Source: CASFRF01 sp031549345
GTDB taxonomy: Bacteria; Verrucomicrobiota; Lentisphaeria; Victivallales; Victivallaceae
Assembly: GCA_031549345.1 (NCBI GenBank)
Contig: JAVBPY010000003.1
Location: forward strand, 1-64,000
DNA: 64,000 nt
Direction: 5' to 3'
In this document: one piece after another, positions 16,548-24,515 of the stretch
How the letters are laid out: each line of letters opens with the position of its first letter
Position numbering within the stretch: the stretch's first letter is position 1
Translations under genes and position numbers: made by a program
The notes under the pieces: model-generated
Told to the model about the DNA's origin: nothing
What the model saw: the letters and a program-made list of their open reading frames with translations, nothing else
Database searches by the model: none

Positions 16548-16575
16548 ACAATAGTGCGGCTACGGAGAAAATCAA
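16548..16575 (-). promoter_or_regulatory. Promoter of tRNA-Ser
   Basis: On the minus strand, TTGATT (16575-16570), 16-bp spacer, TATTGT (16553-16548). Transcription would begin about 5 bases before the mature tRNA end. Confidence 0.6.
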
Positions 16576-16652
16576 GCCGAGAAGAGGAAGATTTTGCGAA
16601 AATCAACCCATTTCAGGAGGATGCCCGGAAAGGAGCTCCGGGAACGCGGGCG

Positions 16653-17015
16653 TCAGTCTTTCGTTTCCGTCTCCGACAATGCGGAAATCAGGACCACGTT
16701 GCCGTCCGGATCGGCGCAGCGCAGGAAACGCCCTCCCGGACGTATGACCTCTTCCAATTCAATGCCCGCCTGCTCTATGCGCTGGAACAACGCGGGTGAA
16801 ACCTCTCCGTCCAGAGTAAGAAGCATCGGCGATGCGGCGGAGGCGACGTATGGGGCGGTGCTTTTTTCCAAACGAAGGCGCGGCGAACCGGCGAATTCCA
16901 CCGCAAAGGTGCTGTCCATCACAGGCTCCCCCAAGCCGAGAACTTCCCGGTAAAACCAGCGGCAGCCATCCAAATCGTGCACCTTCAGCAGAATGCCAAG
17001 TTCAATTTTTTCCAT
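16653..17015 (-). CDS. VOC-family (glyoxalase/bleomycin-resistance-like) protein
   Basis: The protein has 120 residues. ATG 17015 has AAGG 6 nt upstream and gives a normal VOC start (MEKIELGILLKVHDLDGCRW). It shows the two-repeat beta-alpha-beta-beta-beta pattern: VHDLDGCRWFYREVLGLGEP in the first half, and FLRCADPDGNVVLIS at the end, where DPDGN is typical. Conserved metal-ligand histidine and glutamate positions are not obvious. The substrate is therefore unknown: it could be a lyase, dioxygenase or binding protein. It is divergent from purB. Confidence 0.85.
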   Translation of the reverse strand: MEKIELGILLKVHDLDGCRWFYREVLGLGEPVMDSTFAVEFAGSPRLRLEKSTAPYVASAASPMLLTLDGEVSPALFQRIEQAGIELEEVIRPGGRFLRCADPDGNVVLISALSETETKD

Positions 17016-17129
17016 ATTCAGCCTTGATAAAAAACATTTCGGCGGTACATTACCCACGATACATTTGTAACATATACCCGCTTTCTTGTGCCGTCAAGTG
17101 CGCAAAAGGCCAAATAAGAAAGATTCCCC

Positions 17130-18563
17130 ATGGATTATCGCTCCTACCTGAACCCTTTGACCGACCGCTATGCCGGCGCGGAAATGAGCTTCAACTGGTC
17201 CCCGCAAAATAAACACGCCACCTGGCGTCGCCTTTGGCTGGCGTTGGCGGAGTGCGAAAAAGAGCTGGGGCTGGCCATTACCGACGAACAAATCGCCCAG
17301 CTCGGCAGTCATCTGGACGACATCGACTTCGAGGCTGTTTCCGCCGTGGAGGCGGAGCTTCGCCACGATGTTATGAGCCACATCCACGTATTCGGCGACC
17401 AGTGTCCGGCCGCCCGGCCGATCATCCACCTCGGCGCGACAAGCTGTTTTGTTACCGACAACACCGAATTGATCCAGATGCGCGAGGGAATGAAGATCAT
17501 CCAGCGGAAACTCCTCCGCCTCATCGAGCTTCTGGCCGACTTTGCCGACAAGAACAAGGCCCTCCCCACGCTGGGTTTCACGCACTACCAGCCGGCGCAG
17601 CTGACCACCGTGGGCAAACGCTTCGCCCTTTATCTCCAGGATTTCCTTTTGGACTTCGAGCGGATCGACGATGAAATCGAAACCCTCCCCTTCCGCAGCG
17701 TGAAAGGGACGACCGGCACGCAGGCAAGTTTCATGGAGCTTTTCGAGGGGGATCATGAACGGATCAAGACCCTGGAGCGCAATGTTTCCGAACGCATGGG
17801 GTTCAAGAACACCATCGCGCTCTCCGGACAGACGTATACGCGGAAGCTCGACTACTTTGTCCTCAGCCACCTGAGCGGCATCGCGCAGTCGGCGGCGAAA
17901 ATGGCGACCGACATCCGCCTGCTCTCCAACCTCCGGGAGATGGAGGAGCCGTTCGGCAAAAAACAAATCGGTTCCTCCGCCATGGCCTACAAACGTAATC
18001 CGATGCGCTCCGAGCGCATCTGCGCCCTTGCCCGGTACATCATCAGCCTCCCCGCCAACCCCGCCAACACCCACGCAGGGCAGTGGTTCGAGCGCACGCT
18101 CGACGACTCCGCGAACCGCCGCATCGTGCTCCCGGAAGCGTTCCTTGCGACCGACGTTCTCCTCTCCATTCTCATCAACGTGATGGACGGCATCCAGGTT
18201 TGGCCGAAGGTCATCGCCAAGCGCATCGAGGCGGAGCTTCCGTTCATGGCCACGGAGAACCTCCTCATGGCCGCGGTCAAACAAGGCGGCGACCGCCAGA
18301 CCCTCCACGAAGTGATCCGCACGCACTCCATGGCGGCGGCGCGGCGCATCAAGGAAGAGGGGGCGGACAACGATCTCCTGGAACGGTTGAAGGCGGATCC
18401 GGCGTTCGCGTCGATCCGCGACAAATTCGACGACCTCATGGATCCGGCGTCTTTTATCGGCCGTGCGCCGGAACAGGTTGCGGATTTTCTCGGTGAATGC
18501 GTCCGGCCGCTTCTTGCGGCGCGGAAGGGGGAAATTTCCGGCGGGGAATCGGTCAACGTCTGA
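17130..18563 (+). CDS. purB: Adenylosuccinate lyase, eukaryote-like type
   Basis: The protein has 477 residues. It cleaves SAICAR and adenylosuccinate in purine synthesis. The fumarase/aspartase-superfamily signature SSAMAYKRNPMRSE is present with its catalytic-loop serine. GATSCFVTDNTELI, TLGFTHYQPAQLTTVGKR and KGTTGTQASFMELFEG are the other conserved blocks. Its length and many blocks (QWFERTLDDSANRRI, ELPFMATENLLMA, FGKKQIGSSAMAYKRNP) follow the human ADSL pattern rather than the shorter Bacillus type; this comparison is from memory. The nearest ribosome-binding-like sequence upstream is AAGAAAG. purE lies elsewhere in this window (36338-36847). Confidence 0.96.
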   Translation: MDYRSYLNPLTDRYAGAEMSFNWSPQNKHATWRRLWLALAECEKELGLAITDEQIAQLGSHLDDIDFEAVSAVEAELRHDVMSHIHVFGDQCPAARPIIHLGATSCFVTDNTELIQMREGMKIIQRKLLRLIELLADFADKNKALPTLGFTHYQPAQLTTVGKRFALYLQDFLLDFERIDDEIETLPFRSVKGTTGTQASFMELFEGDHERIKTLERNVSERMGFKNTIALSGQTYTRKLDYFVLSHLSGIAQSAAKMATDIRLLSNLREMEEPFGKKQIGSSAMAYKRNPMRSERICALARYIISLPANPANTHAGQWFERTLDDSANRRIVLPEAFLATDVLLSILINVMDGIQVWPKVIAKRIEAELPFMATENLLMAAVKQGGDRQTLHEVIRTHSMAAARRIKEEGADNDLLERLKADPAFASIRDKFDDLMDPASFIGRAPEQVADFLGECVRPLLAARKGEISGGESVNV

Positions 18564-18589
18564 TATTCTTTTGCGGGGAGGGCACGGAA

Positions 18590-19420
18590 ATGAAAGGTTG
18601 GAGGGAGCGTTTTCGCCGTTCGTTTTTTCATTCCGCCTTTTTGGGAATTTTTTTCAATCCGTTTTATTTTTCCCGCATGGCGCTCCGGAAGGCCGTCGCG
18701 CGGAGTGCTCCGGCGATCACCGGGGCCGTCCTCGACCTCGGGTGCGGAATCAAGCCGTACCGTTCATTTTTTCGCTGCGACACCTACACCGGGTTGGAGT
18801 ATGATACGCAGAAAAACCGGCGGAGCAAAAACGCGGACGCATTCTATACGGGGACGGCGTTTCCGTTTGAATCCGAATCCTTCGACGCGGCGTTGTCCAC
18901 CCAGGTTCTGGAACATGTTTTCACTCCGGATGCATTTTTAGAGGAAACCCATCGCGTTCTGAAGCCGTCCGGGAAATTGCTCCTTACGGTCCCTTTTTTC
19001 TGGGACGAGCACGAAACGCCGTACGACTTCGGGCGCTACACATCGTTCGGGCTGGCGCATCTCTTCGAGAAACATGGATTTCGGATTTTGCGACAGGAGA
19101 AGACTTGCGCCGACGCGTCGGTTCTTTTCCAGATGCTCAATGTGTACATTTTCCGGAAAATCAGCTTCCGCTCCACATGGCTCACATTGCTGCTGCGGTC
19201 GCCTTTTGTCGCATTTGTGAACATCACAGGGCTGTGCCTCTCCTGGATTCTTCCGCGCAACGGAACACTTTACTTGGACAACGTGATTCTTGCGGAGAAG
19301 ATACGTTCAGAGGAACTTCTCGTCGCGCAAGCTGAAAAAACCCGCGCCGGAGACAATCAGGTGGTCGTGCAGCGCGATGCCCAGCACCTTGAGCGCATCG
19401 CGAATCCGGAAACTCAGTAA
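18590..19420 (+). CDS. Class I SAM-dependent methyltransferase with hydrophobic C-terminal segment
   Basis: The protein has 276 residues. ATG 18590 has GGAGG about 8 nt upstream. The SAM-binding motif I is GAVLDLGCGIKPYRSFF, followed by TGLEYD (acidic ribose-binding position), FDAALSTQVLEHV and VLKPSGKLLLTVPFFW. These are typical of type 11/23 methyltransferases that modify small molecules or glycans. A hydrophobic stretch (FVAFVNITGLCLSWIL) late in the protein may associate with the membrane. The last 38 codons run antisense over the 3' end of radC, an unusually long convergent overlap. The extra tail may come from loss of an earlier stop. Confidence 0.88.
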   Translation: MKGWRERFRRSFFHSAFLGIFFNPFYFSRMALRKAVARSAPAITGAVLDLGCGIKPYRSFFRCDTYTGLEYDTQKNRRSKNADAFYTGTAFPFESESFDAALSTQVLEHVFTPDAFLEETHRVLKPSGKLLLTVPFFWDEHETPYDFGRYTSFGLAHLFEKHGFRILRQEKTCADASVLFQMLNVYIFRKISFRSTWLTLLLRSPFVAFVNITGLCLSWILPRNGTLYLDNVILAEKIRSEELLVAQAEKTRAGDNQVVVQRDAQHLERIANPETQ

Positions 19421-19984
19421 AAGATCCTCGTTGGACGGCTCCAGAAACCCGCTCGGATGGTTATGCGCCACAATCACCGCCGATGCGCGGTGCCGCAATG
19501 CGCTTTCGGCTATTTCCCGGTGATAAATAGCCGTGCGGTCCACGGTTCCATCAGTAATTTCGTAAGCAAGGAGCTGGTTGCGGATGCTCAGGTACATCGC
19601 CATAAAACGTTCTTTGGGGCCGCCGCCGATTTTCATGCGGACAAATTGCGCCACCGCGGACGAATGCTCCATCAGATCCAACGGGCGGAGGTTCTGCTCC
19701 AGATAGCGGGCGCACAAACTTTTGACCAGCATCGGCAGAACCGCCGCCGATTCGCCGATTCCGGGAAACTCTTCCAGTTCGTCCGGCGGCGCGTCGATTA
19801 CCGCCGCCAGCGACCCGTACCGTTGGAGAAGCTGTTTGGCCAGGGGCTTCACGTCCTTCCGCGGAATGCCGAAACAAAGAAGGAGCTCCAGCGCCTCGTG
19901 ATCGGCCAATCCGATCAGCCCCGTCCGTCGAAAGCGGTTTCGCAGGCGCTGGCGGTGTCCGGCATTGGAGGGGGCTTCATCCAT
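19307..19984 (-). CDS. radC: RadC-like JAB/MPN-domain protein (UPF0758)
   Basis: The protein has 225 residues, the normal family length. The N-terminal helix-hairpin-helix region (to about 85; EEFPGIGESAAV) is followed by a JAMM metal site: HNHPSG at 174-179 and Asp187 in PSNEDLL, with an upstream Glu in the beta strand. The C-terminus HDHLIVSGAGFFSL is standard. Despite its name, the family has no confirmed repair role. It starts 5 bases after the stop of the upstream RNA methyltransferase gene, so the two probably form an operon. Its 3' end overlaps the converging methyltransferase gene by 114 bases. Confidence 0.93.
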   Translation of the reverse strand: MDEAPSNAGHRQRLRNRFRRTGLIGLADHEALELLLCFGIPRKDVKPLAKQLLQRYGSLAAVIDAPPDELEEFPGIGESAAVLPMLVKSLCARYLEQNLRPLDLMEHSSAVAQFVRMKIGGGPKERFMAMYLSIRNQLLAYEITDGTVDRTAIYHREIAESALRHRASAVIVAHNHPSGFLEPSNEDLLLSFRIRDALKVLGIALHDHLIVSGAGFFSLRDEKFL

Positions 19985-19989
19985 AGATT

Positions 19990-21180
19990 TTATCCCCGCC
20001 GGAAGCGGCTGAACAATTCAAAGTGTCCCGTGCGCGGGAACATATTGATCATCCGGAGCGATTCGAGCTTCCAGGAGGCCATGCCCAACCGGTCCGCGTC
20101 GCGTGACCATGTCGCCGGATGGCACGAAATGTAGACGATTTCACGCAGCGCACTCCGGTTGATGGTGCGGATCAGCGCACCGGAAAGACCGGCGCGCGGC
20201 GGATCGACCACAAGGAGCGTGTCCTCCGGCATGGAGGATAAAAGTGCCGGAAGTTCTTTTTCCGCATCGGCCGCGACGATTTTCGCCTGCGGCGCGCCGC
20301 AGCGGCGCAAATTGGTTTGGGCACAGGCGACGGAGGCCGGTTCCACCTCCACCGCGCGGATTTCCGGCACGCCCGCCTCCGCCCCGACGCAAGCGAAGAG
20401 GCCCGCGCCACAGTACAAGTCGACCAATCCCGCGCGCGGGCGTTCCGCGAGAACCTCGCGTAAAAGACGGATCAAAGCCTCCATGCCGCCGGGATTGACC
20501 TGGAAAAAACCGCCGGAGGGAACCAGGAGTTCTCCCATCGGCGTATTTTCGTGGAGCATGGGCATTTTGATGGAGGGACAATTTCGCCAGACGACCACGC
20601 CTTCGCGTTCCGTGCGCCGGAGCGTGAGCTCCATGTTATCATGGAGCGTGTGGGAAAAGCCCGGATTGGCGCGGAGCTCGCGCAATTTTGCGTTGATTTC
20701 CGGGTGGGCGAGAAGACAGCTTTCGATATCGCACACAATGTGGCCGCCATCGTCGGCGACATAGCCGATTTCCGTTTCTTTCCCGACCTTGCGGACGTGC
20801 AGCACAAGTTTGTTGCGGTAGCCGAACACGGGTTCCGGCGCAATGACGGGGCGCGGGGCGATTTTGCCTGCGCCGGGGAAGTTATCGAGCTGGGCGAGTT
20901 TAAGGCGATTCTCCAAATCGAACGAACAATGCGAATACGCGCAGCCGGGGCAACGCCCGGCGTACGGACATTCCGGCACAACGCGCTCCGGCGAGGTTTG
21001 CCCGAAGCGGACAGGGCGCGCCCTCCAGAAACTTTTCCGGATTCCCGTGAGTTCGGCGACCACAAGTTCTCCGGGAAGCGCGCCCGGAACAAAGACCGTC
21101 ATGCCCTCGTGGCGGGCGATTCCGTCGCCGCCGAAACCGCACGCGGTAATTTCACACTGAAAATGGTCGCCGATATTCAC
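19990..21180 (-). CDS. TRAM-domain RNA m5U methyltransferase (RlmD/TrmA family)
   Basis: The protein has 396 residues. GTG 21180 is chosen over a TTG two codons upstream because AAAGGA lies 7 nt before it. An N-terminal TRAM domain (about 1-60) is followed by a cysteine cluster CPYAGRCPGCAYSHC that would hold an iron-sulfur cluster, then the methyltransferase fold with LVDLYCGAGLFACVGAE, VVDPPRAGL and the catalytic-nucleophile motif YISCHPAT. The family makes 5-methyluridine in 23S rRNA or tRNA. Which base it modifies cannot be read from sequence. It is divergent from bamA. Confidence 0.93.
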   Translation of the reverse strand: MNIGDHFQCEITACGFGGDGIARHEGMTVFVPGALPGELVVAELTGIRKSFWRARPVRFGQTSPERVVPECPYAGRCPGCAYSHCSFDLENRLKLAQLDNFPGAGKIAPRPVIAPEPVFGYRNKLVLHVRKVGKETEIGYVADDGGHIVCDIESCLLAHPEINAKLRELRANPGFSHTLHDNMELTLRRTEREGVVVWRNCPSIKMPMLHENTPMGELLVPSGGFFQVNPGGMEALIRLLREVLAERPRAGLVDLYCGAGLFACVGAEAGVPEIRAVEVEPASVACAQTNLRRCGAPQAKIVAADAEKELPALLSSMPEDTLLVVDPPRAGLSGALIRTINRSALREIVYISCHPATWSRDADRLGMASWKLESLRMINMFPRTGHFELFSRFRRG

Positions 21181-21235
21181 AGTCAAGTCCTTTCACTGAA
21201 CGAAGAATATACCACAAACTCCACGCTTTACAAGA

Positions 21236-21263
21236 TTGACAATTGCGGAAAAGACGCTACATT
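21236..21263 (+). promoter_or_regulatory. Promoter of bamA
   Basis: TTGACA (21236-21241), 16-bp spacer, TACATT (21258-21263), about 44 bases before the bamA GTG. Confidence 0.6.
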
Positions 21264-21306
21264 ATGCAAGTTACGCTATTTCATCATTACACGGGAGAAC
21301 GGGCAC

Positions 21307-23598
21307 GTGAGGCATATTTTTTTCGTCCTGCTGGCGTTTTTTTTGCTGACGCCGGCCTTCGGGGCGCAAATCGGAGCGGTGAAGTTCGAGCAATCCGGTG
21401 CGGAACCGCTGAAGGAGGCGGAACTTTTTTTCAATATTCAACAGCGTTCCGGTCAGGATTTTGACCAGACCCGTTGCGAGGCGGATCTCAAGCGCCTCTT
21501 CCAGACCGGCAACTTCGCCGACGCCTCGTACGAAATCCGCCCCCGGGAAGACGGTAAAATCGACGTAACCTTCCGCTTGAAGCTGAAACCCATTGTCCGC
21601 AAAGTGCGCCTGAGCGGCAACGCCAAGTTCAAAACCTCCGTTCTCCAGGAACACATCACCATCGCCGAAGACCGCCCCCTGGCCGACGCCCGCTACCGCG
21701 AATCGATGGACGCGCTCCGCAAATTCTACCGCGACAAGGGCTACGCCGACACGGTCATCACGCCGGTCATCGAAACGCTCGGTCCCGACGAAATCAACCT
21801 TACGTTCCGGATCGAAGAAAAGCTCCGCTATAAAATCGATCTCGTTTCTTTCGAAGGGGCGACGGTGTTCAGCCAATGGACGCTCAAGCACTCCATCGCC
21901 AACCGTTACTCCATGTTCAGCTGGCTGATGGACGCCGGACTTCTGAACAAGGCGGAGTTGGAGCTCGACCGGGCGCGGTTGCGGGACATGTACTGGGAGA
22001 AGGGGTACCTCGACTTCGCCGTCGAGGACCTCCGCATTCAGCCGAAAGAGGACGACGCGGAGCGCGTCGACCTTCTCTTCAAAATCAACGAAGGGGAACC
22101 CTACACGGTGGGCGCCCTGGAAATAACCGGCAACAAGGTGGCCGAAACGCCGACCCTCCTTTCTTGCGTGGCGCTTGCGCAAGGCCAGGTGTTCAGTTAC
22201 CAGAAGGAAAACGCCACGCGGCAGGCGATCACCAATTACTACGAATCGCTCGGTTACAGCGACGTGGATTGCCGCGCCGTGCGGAACGCGGACTTTGAAT
22301 CCCACACCGTCGCCATCCGCTTCGAGATCACCGAAGGACGGAAATACACCATTCGCGACGTCATCATCTCCGGCAATACCGGCACAAAAGACAAGGTCAT
22401 CCGCCGCGAACTTGCCGTACAGCCTTTCGACCCCGTGGACCAAACCCGTATCGATGCGAGCCGCGAGCGTTTGCTGGGCATGGGGTACTTTTCCAAGGTG
22501 GAGGCGACAACGGTCAATGCCGACGCGCTCGGCGAGAAAGACGTCCACTTCGCCGTGGAGGAAAAACCCGACCGTTTCGGATTGAAGGTCGGCGCGGGAT
22601 TCTCCGACGTGAACAGTCTGGTGGGGATGGTGGAGCTTTCCAGCAACAACTTCGACATCGCCAATCCCGGCGACTGGTTTTACGGCGGCGGCCAGCGCTT
22701 GCGCGCCCAGGCGCTGTTCGGTATCGACACCATGGGATTCAACGTGGATTTCACGGAGCCGTGGCTGTTCGATATTCCGCTGCGCTTTGACCTTTCCGGC
22801 TACGGGAATGAGATTTCGTATGAAAAATGGGACGAACAGCGTTTCGGTTTCCGTACGGCGCTCGCACACCGGGTTTTCGACGATTTCACTTTGCTGAGCG
22901 TCGGGTATAAGTTCGAACAAGTCAACGTGCGGAATATGACGCGCCACGCCGATTACGAGCTCCGCCGCGAACAGGGGCGGAGCTTTGTAAGCCAGCCCTC
23001 CGTCATGCTCGAGCGCGACACGCGCGACAGCCTCACGGACCCGACGGAAGGGTATTTGATCAACCTTTTTGCGGCGGCAAGCCCCCGCTTCCTCGGTTCG
23101 AGCGACAGCTTCTACCGTCTTGAAGCCAAAGGTGTGCTCTACTACAGCTTTTTCGACAAAGCGATCGTCTGGATGGCCGGCGCGAAAATCGGTACCGTGG
23201 CCGCGTTCAACCGCAACGACAACGCGCCGTTGTACGAACGGTATTTCCTCGGCGGCGGCGACACGCTGCGCGGGTTCCCCTACCGGGAAGTTTCTCCCAC
23301 CGACAGCCGCAGCAACAACCTCGGCGGACAATCCATGCTGCTGTTGACCAGCGAAATCAGCCACCCCATCTGGAGTTTCATCCGCGGCGCGGTGTTCGTC
23401 GACGCGGGAAACGCATGGCGCAATTCCTTCAGCATGGGATTGGGCGGAATGAACATCGGCGTGGGATACGGGCTGCGAATTAAAGTACCCATGCTGAACG
23501 CGCCGATCAAGCTGGATTTGGCCTACCCTGTGTTGAACAACCAGGACGATCTTTCCAGCAAGCTGCGGTTCCACTTCAACATGGGTTTCACATGGTAG
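21307..23598 (+). CDS. bamA: Outer membrane protein assembly factor BamA
   Basis: The protein has 763 residues, close to the usual 750-850. It inserts beta-barrel proteins into the outer membrane. GTG 21307 is taken as start because GGGAG lies about 9 nt upstream and a signal peptide follows (VRHIFFVLLAFFLLTPAFGA, about 1-20). Five POTRA repeats occupy about 25-400 (for example FRIEEKLRYKIDLVSFEGA and FEITEGRKYTIRDVIISGN). The 16-strand barrel follows, with the lid-lock motif TLRGFPYREV and a C-terminal strand ending in aromatic FHFNMGFTW as expected for a BAM signal. The stop overlaps mazG by 7 bases, so the two are co-expressed. Confidence 0.96.
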   Translation: MRHIFFVLLAFFLLTPAFGAQIGAVKFEQSGAEPLKEAELFFNIQQRSGQDFDQTRCEADLKRLFQTGNFADASYEIRPREDGKIDVTFRLKLKPIVRKVRLSGNAKFKTSVLQEHITIAEDRPLADARYRESMDALRKFYRDKGYADTVITPVIETLGPDEINLTFRIEEKLRYKIDLVSFEGATVFSQWTLKHSIANRYSMFSWLMDAGLLNKAELELDRARLRDMYWEKGYLDFAVEDLRIQPKEDDAERVDLLFKINEGEPYTVGALEITGNKVAETPTLLSCVALAQGQVFSYQKENATRQAITNYYESLGYSDVDCRAVRNADFESHTVAIRFEITEGRKYTIRDVIISGNTGTKDKVIRRELAVQPFDPVDQTRIDASRERLLGMGYFSKVEATTVNADALGEKDVHFAVEEKPDRFGLKVGAGFSDVNSLVGMVELSSNNFDIANPGDWFYGGGQRLRAQALFGIDTMGFNVDFTEPWLFDIPLRFDLSGYGNEISYEKWDEQRFGFRTALAHRVFDDFTLLSVGYKFEQVNVRNMTRHADYELRREQGRSFVSQPSVMLERDTRDSLTDPTEGYLINLFAAASPRFLGSSDSFYRLEAKGVLYYSFFDKAIVWMAGAKIGTVAAFNRNDNAPLYERYFLGGGDTLRGFPYREVSPTDSRSNNLGGQSMLLLTSEISHPIWSFIRGAVFVDAGNAWRNSFSMGLGGMNIGVGYGLRIKVPMLNAPIKLDLAYPVLNNQDDLSSKLRFHFNMGFTW

Positions 23599-24395
23599 AA
23601 GAGTTCCCGCCGACGCTGGAATCACTGCTTTTCATCCTTCGCAAGCTCCGCGCTCCGGGCGGCTGCCCCTGGGATAAGGAACAAACACGCCGGACGCTCA
23701 GCCGCTGCCTGGCGGAGGAGTGCGCGGAATTTCTGGACGCGGTGGATCGCGACGACAAAGATGAACTCCTCGACGAGCTTGGCGACGTGCTGATGAACGT
23801 GGTCTTCCAGGCCGTCGTTGCGGAAGAGGCGGGGGAATTCACGCCGGAGGATGTGTTGCGGAATCTGAACGCCAAGCTCATCCAGCGGCATCCGCACGTC
23901 TTCGGCGAAGTGAAGGTGAACAACGCGTCGGAGGTAACCGCCGTATGGGAAAAGGTAAAACGCGAACGTGAAGGGCGGGTCAAGGAATCGCTCATGGACG
24001 GTATTCCCGCCTCCCTCTCGGCCCTCAACCGGGCGGAAAAACTGCAGAAAAAGGCGGCAAGCGCCGGTTTCGACTGGCAGGATGTTTCCGGCATCCTGGA
24101 CAAAGTGCGCGAAGAACTCGATGAACTGGAAGCCGAACTGGCGCGCGGCGATGAAGCCGCCGCCGATGATGAGCTCGGTGATATCTTCTTTGCTCTGAGC
24201 AACCTTGCGCGTTTCCGCAAGCGCGGAACCTCCGAAGAGCTCCTGCGGGGGACGAGCGCCCGCTTCGAGGCGCGTTTCCGTTATATGGAAAGCACCCTCC
24301 GCCGGGAGGGGCTCGCCGTGGAGGAAGCCACGCCGGAACGCCGGGAAGGGCTCTGGAACGAAGCAAAGCGCTCGCTCGGGCACAAAAAATATTGA
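23592..24395 (+). CDS. mazG: Nucleoside triphosphate pyrophosphohydrolase MazG
   Basis: The protein has 267 residues, typical of the two-domain form. It hydrolyses (d)NTPs to NMP and PPi. The first MazG domain has GGCPWDKEQT and the EExxE/ExxD metal motif (AEECAEFLDAV...LDELGDVLMNV). The second repeats it (REELDELEAEL...DDELGDIFFAL). ATG 23592 lies inside the bamA 3' end with a 7-bp overlap. Released PPi could feed the membrane pyrophosphatase encoded next, although that gene has its own promoter. Confidence 0.96.
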   Translation: MVEEFPPTLESLLFILRKLRAPGGCPWDKEQTRRTLSRCLAEECAEFLDAVDRDDKDELLDELGDVLMNVVFQAVVAEEAGEFTPEDVLRNLNAKLIQRHPHVFGEVKVNNASEVTAVWEKVKREREGRVKESLMDGIPASLSALNRAEKLQKKAASAGFDWQDVSGILDKVREELDELEAELARGDEAAADDELGDIFFALSNLARFRKRGTSEELLRGTSARFEARFRYMESTLRREGLAVEEATPERREGLWNEAKRSLGHKKY

Positions 24396-24424
24396 TTTTC
24401 CCCATTCTCCCGGAACAAGAGCTC

Positions 24425-24452
24425 TTGCAATTGTATAAAAGTAAGATATTGT
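24425..24452 (+). promoter_or_regulatory. Candidate promoter of the membrane pyrophosphatase gene
   Basis: TTGCAA (24425-24430), 16-bp spacer, TATTGT (24447-24452), 63 bases before the start codon at 24516. Confidence 0.5.
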
Positions 24453-24515
24453 AATGGGAATGTGTGTGTATCAAAGTTTCCCTATCATAACCCAAACAGA
24501 ATGCAAGGAGAGAAG

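Noticed and set aside
16241..16747. Open frame reading through tRNA-Ser (...MAEREGFEPSEQL...)
   Set aside because: This peptide is a well-known artefact of translating the tRNA-Ser complement; the locus is repeat block R plus a tRNA.
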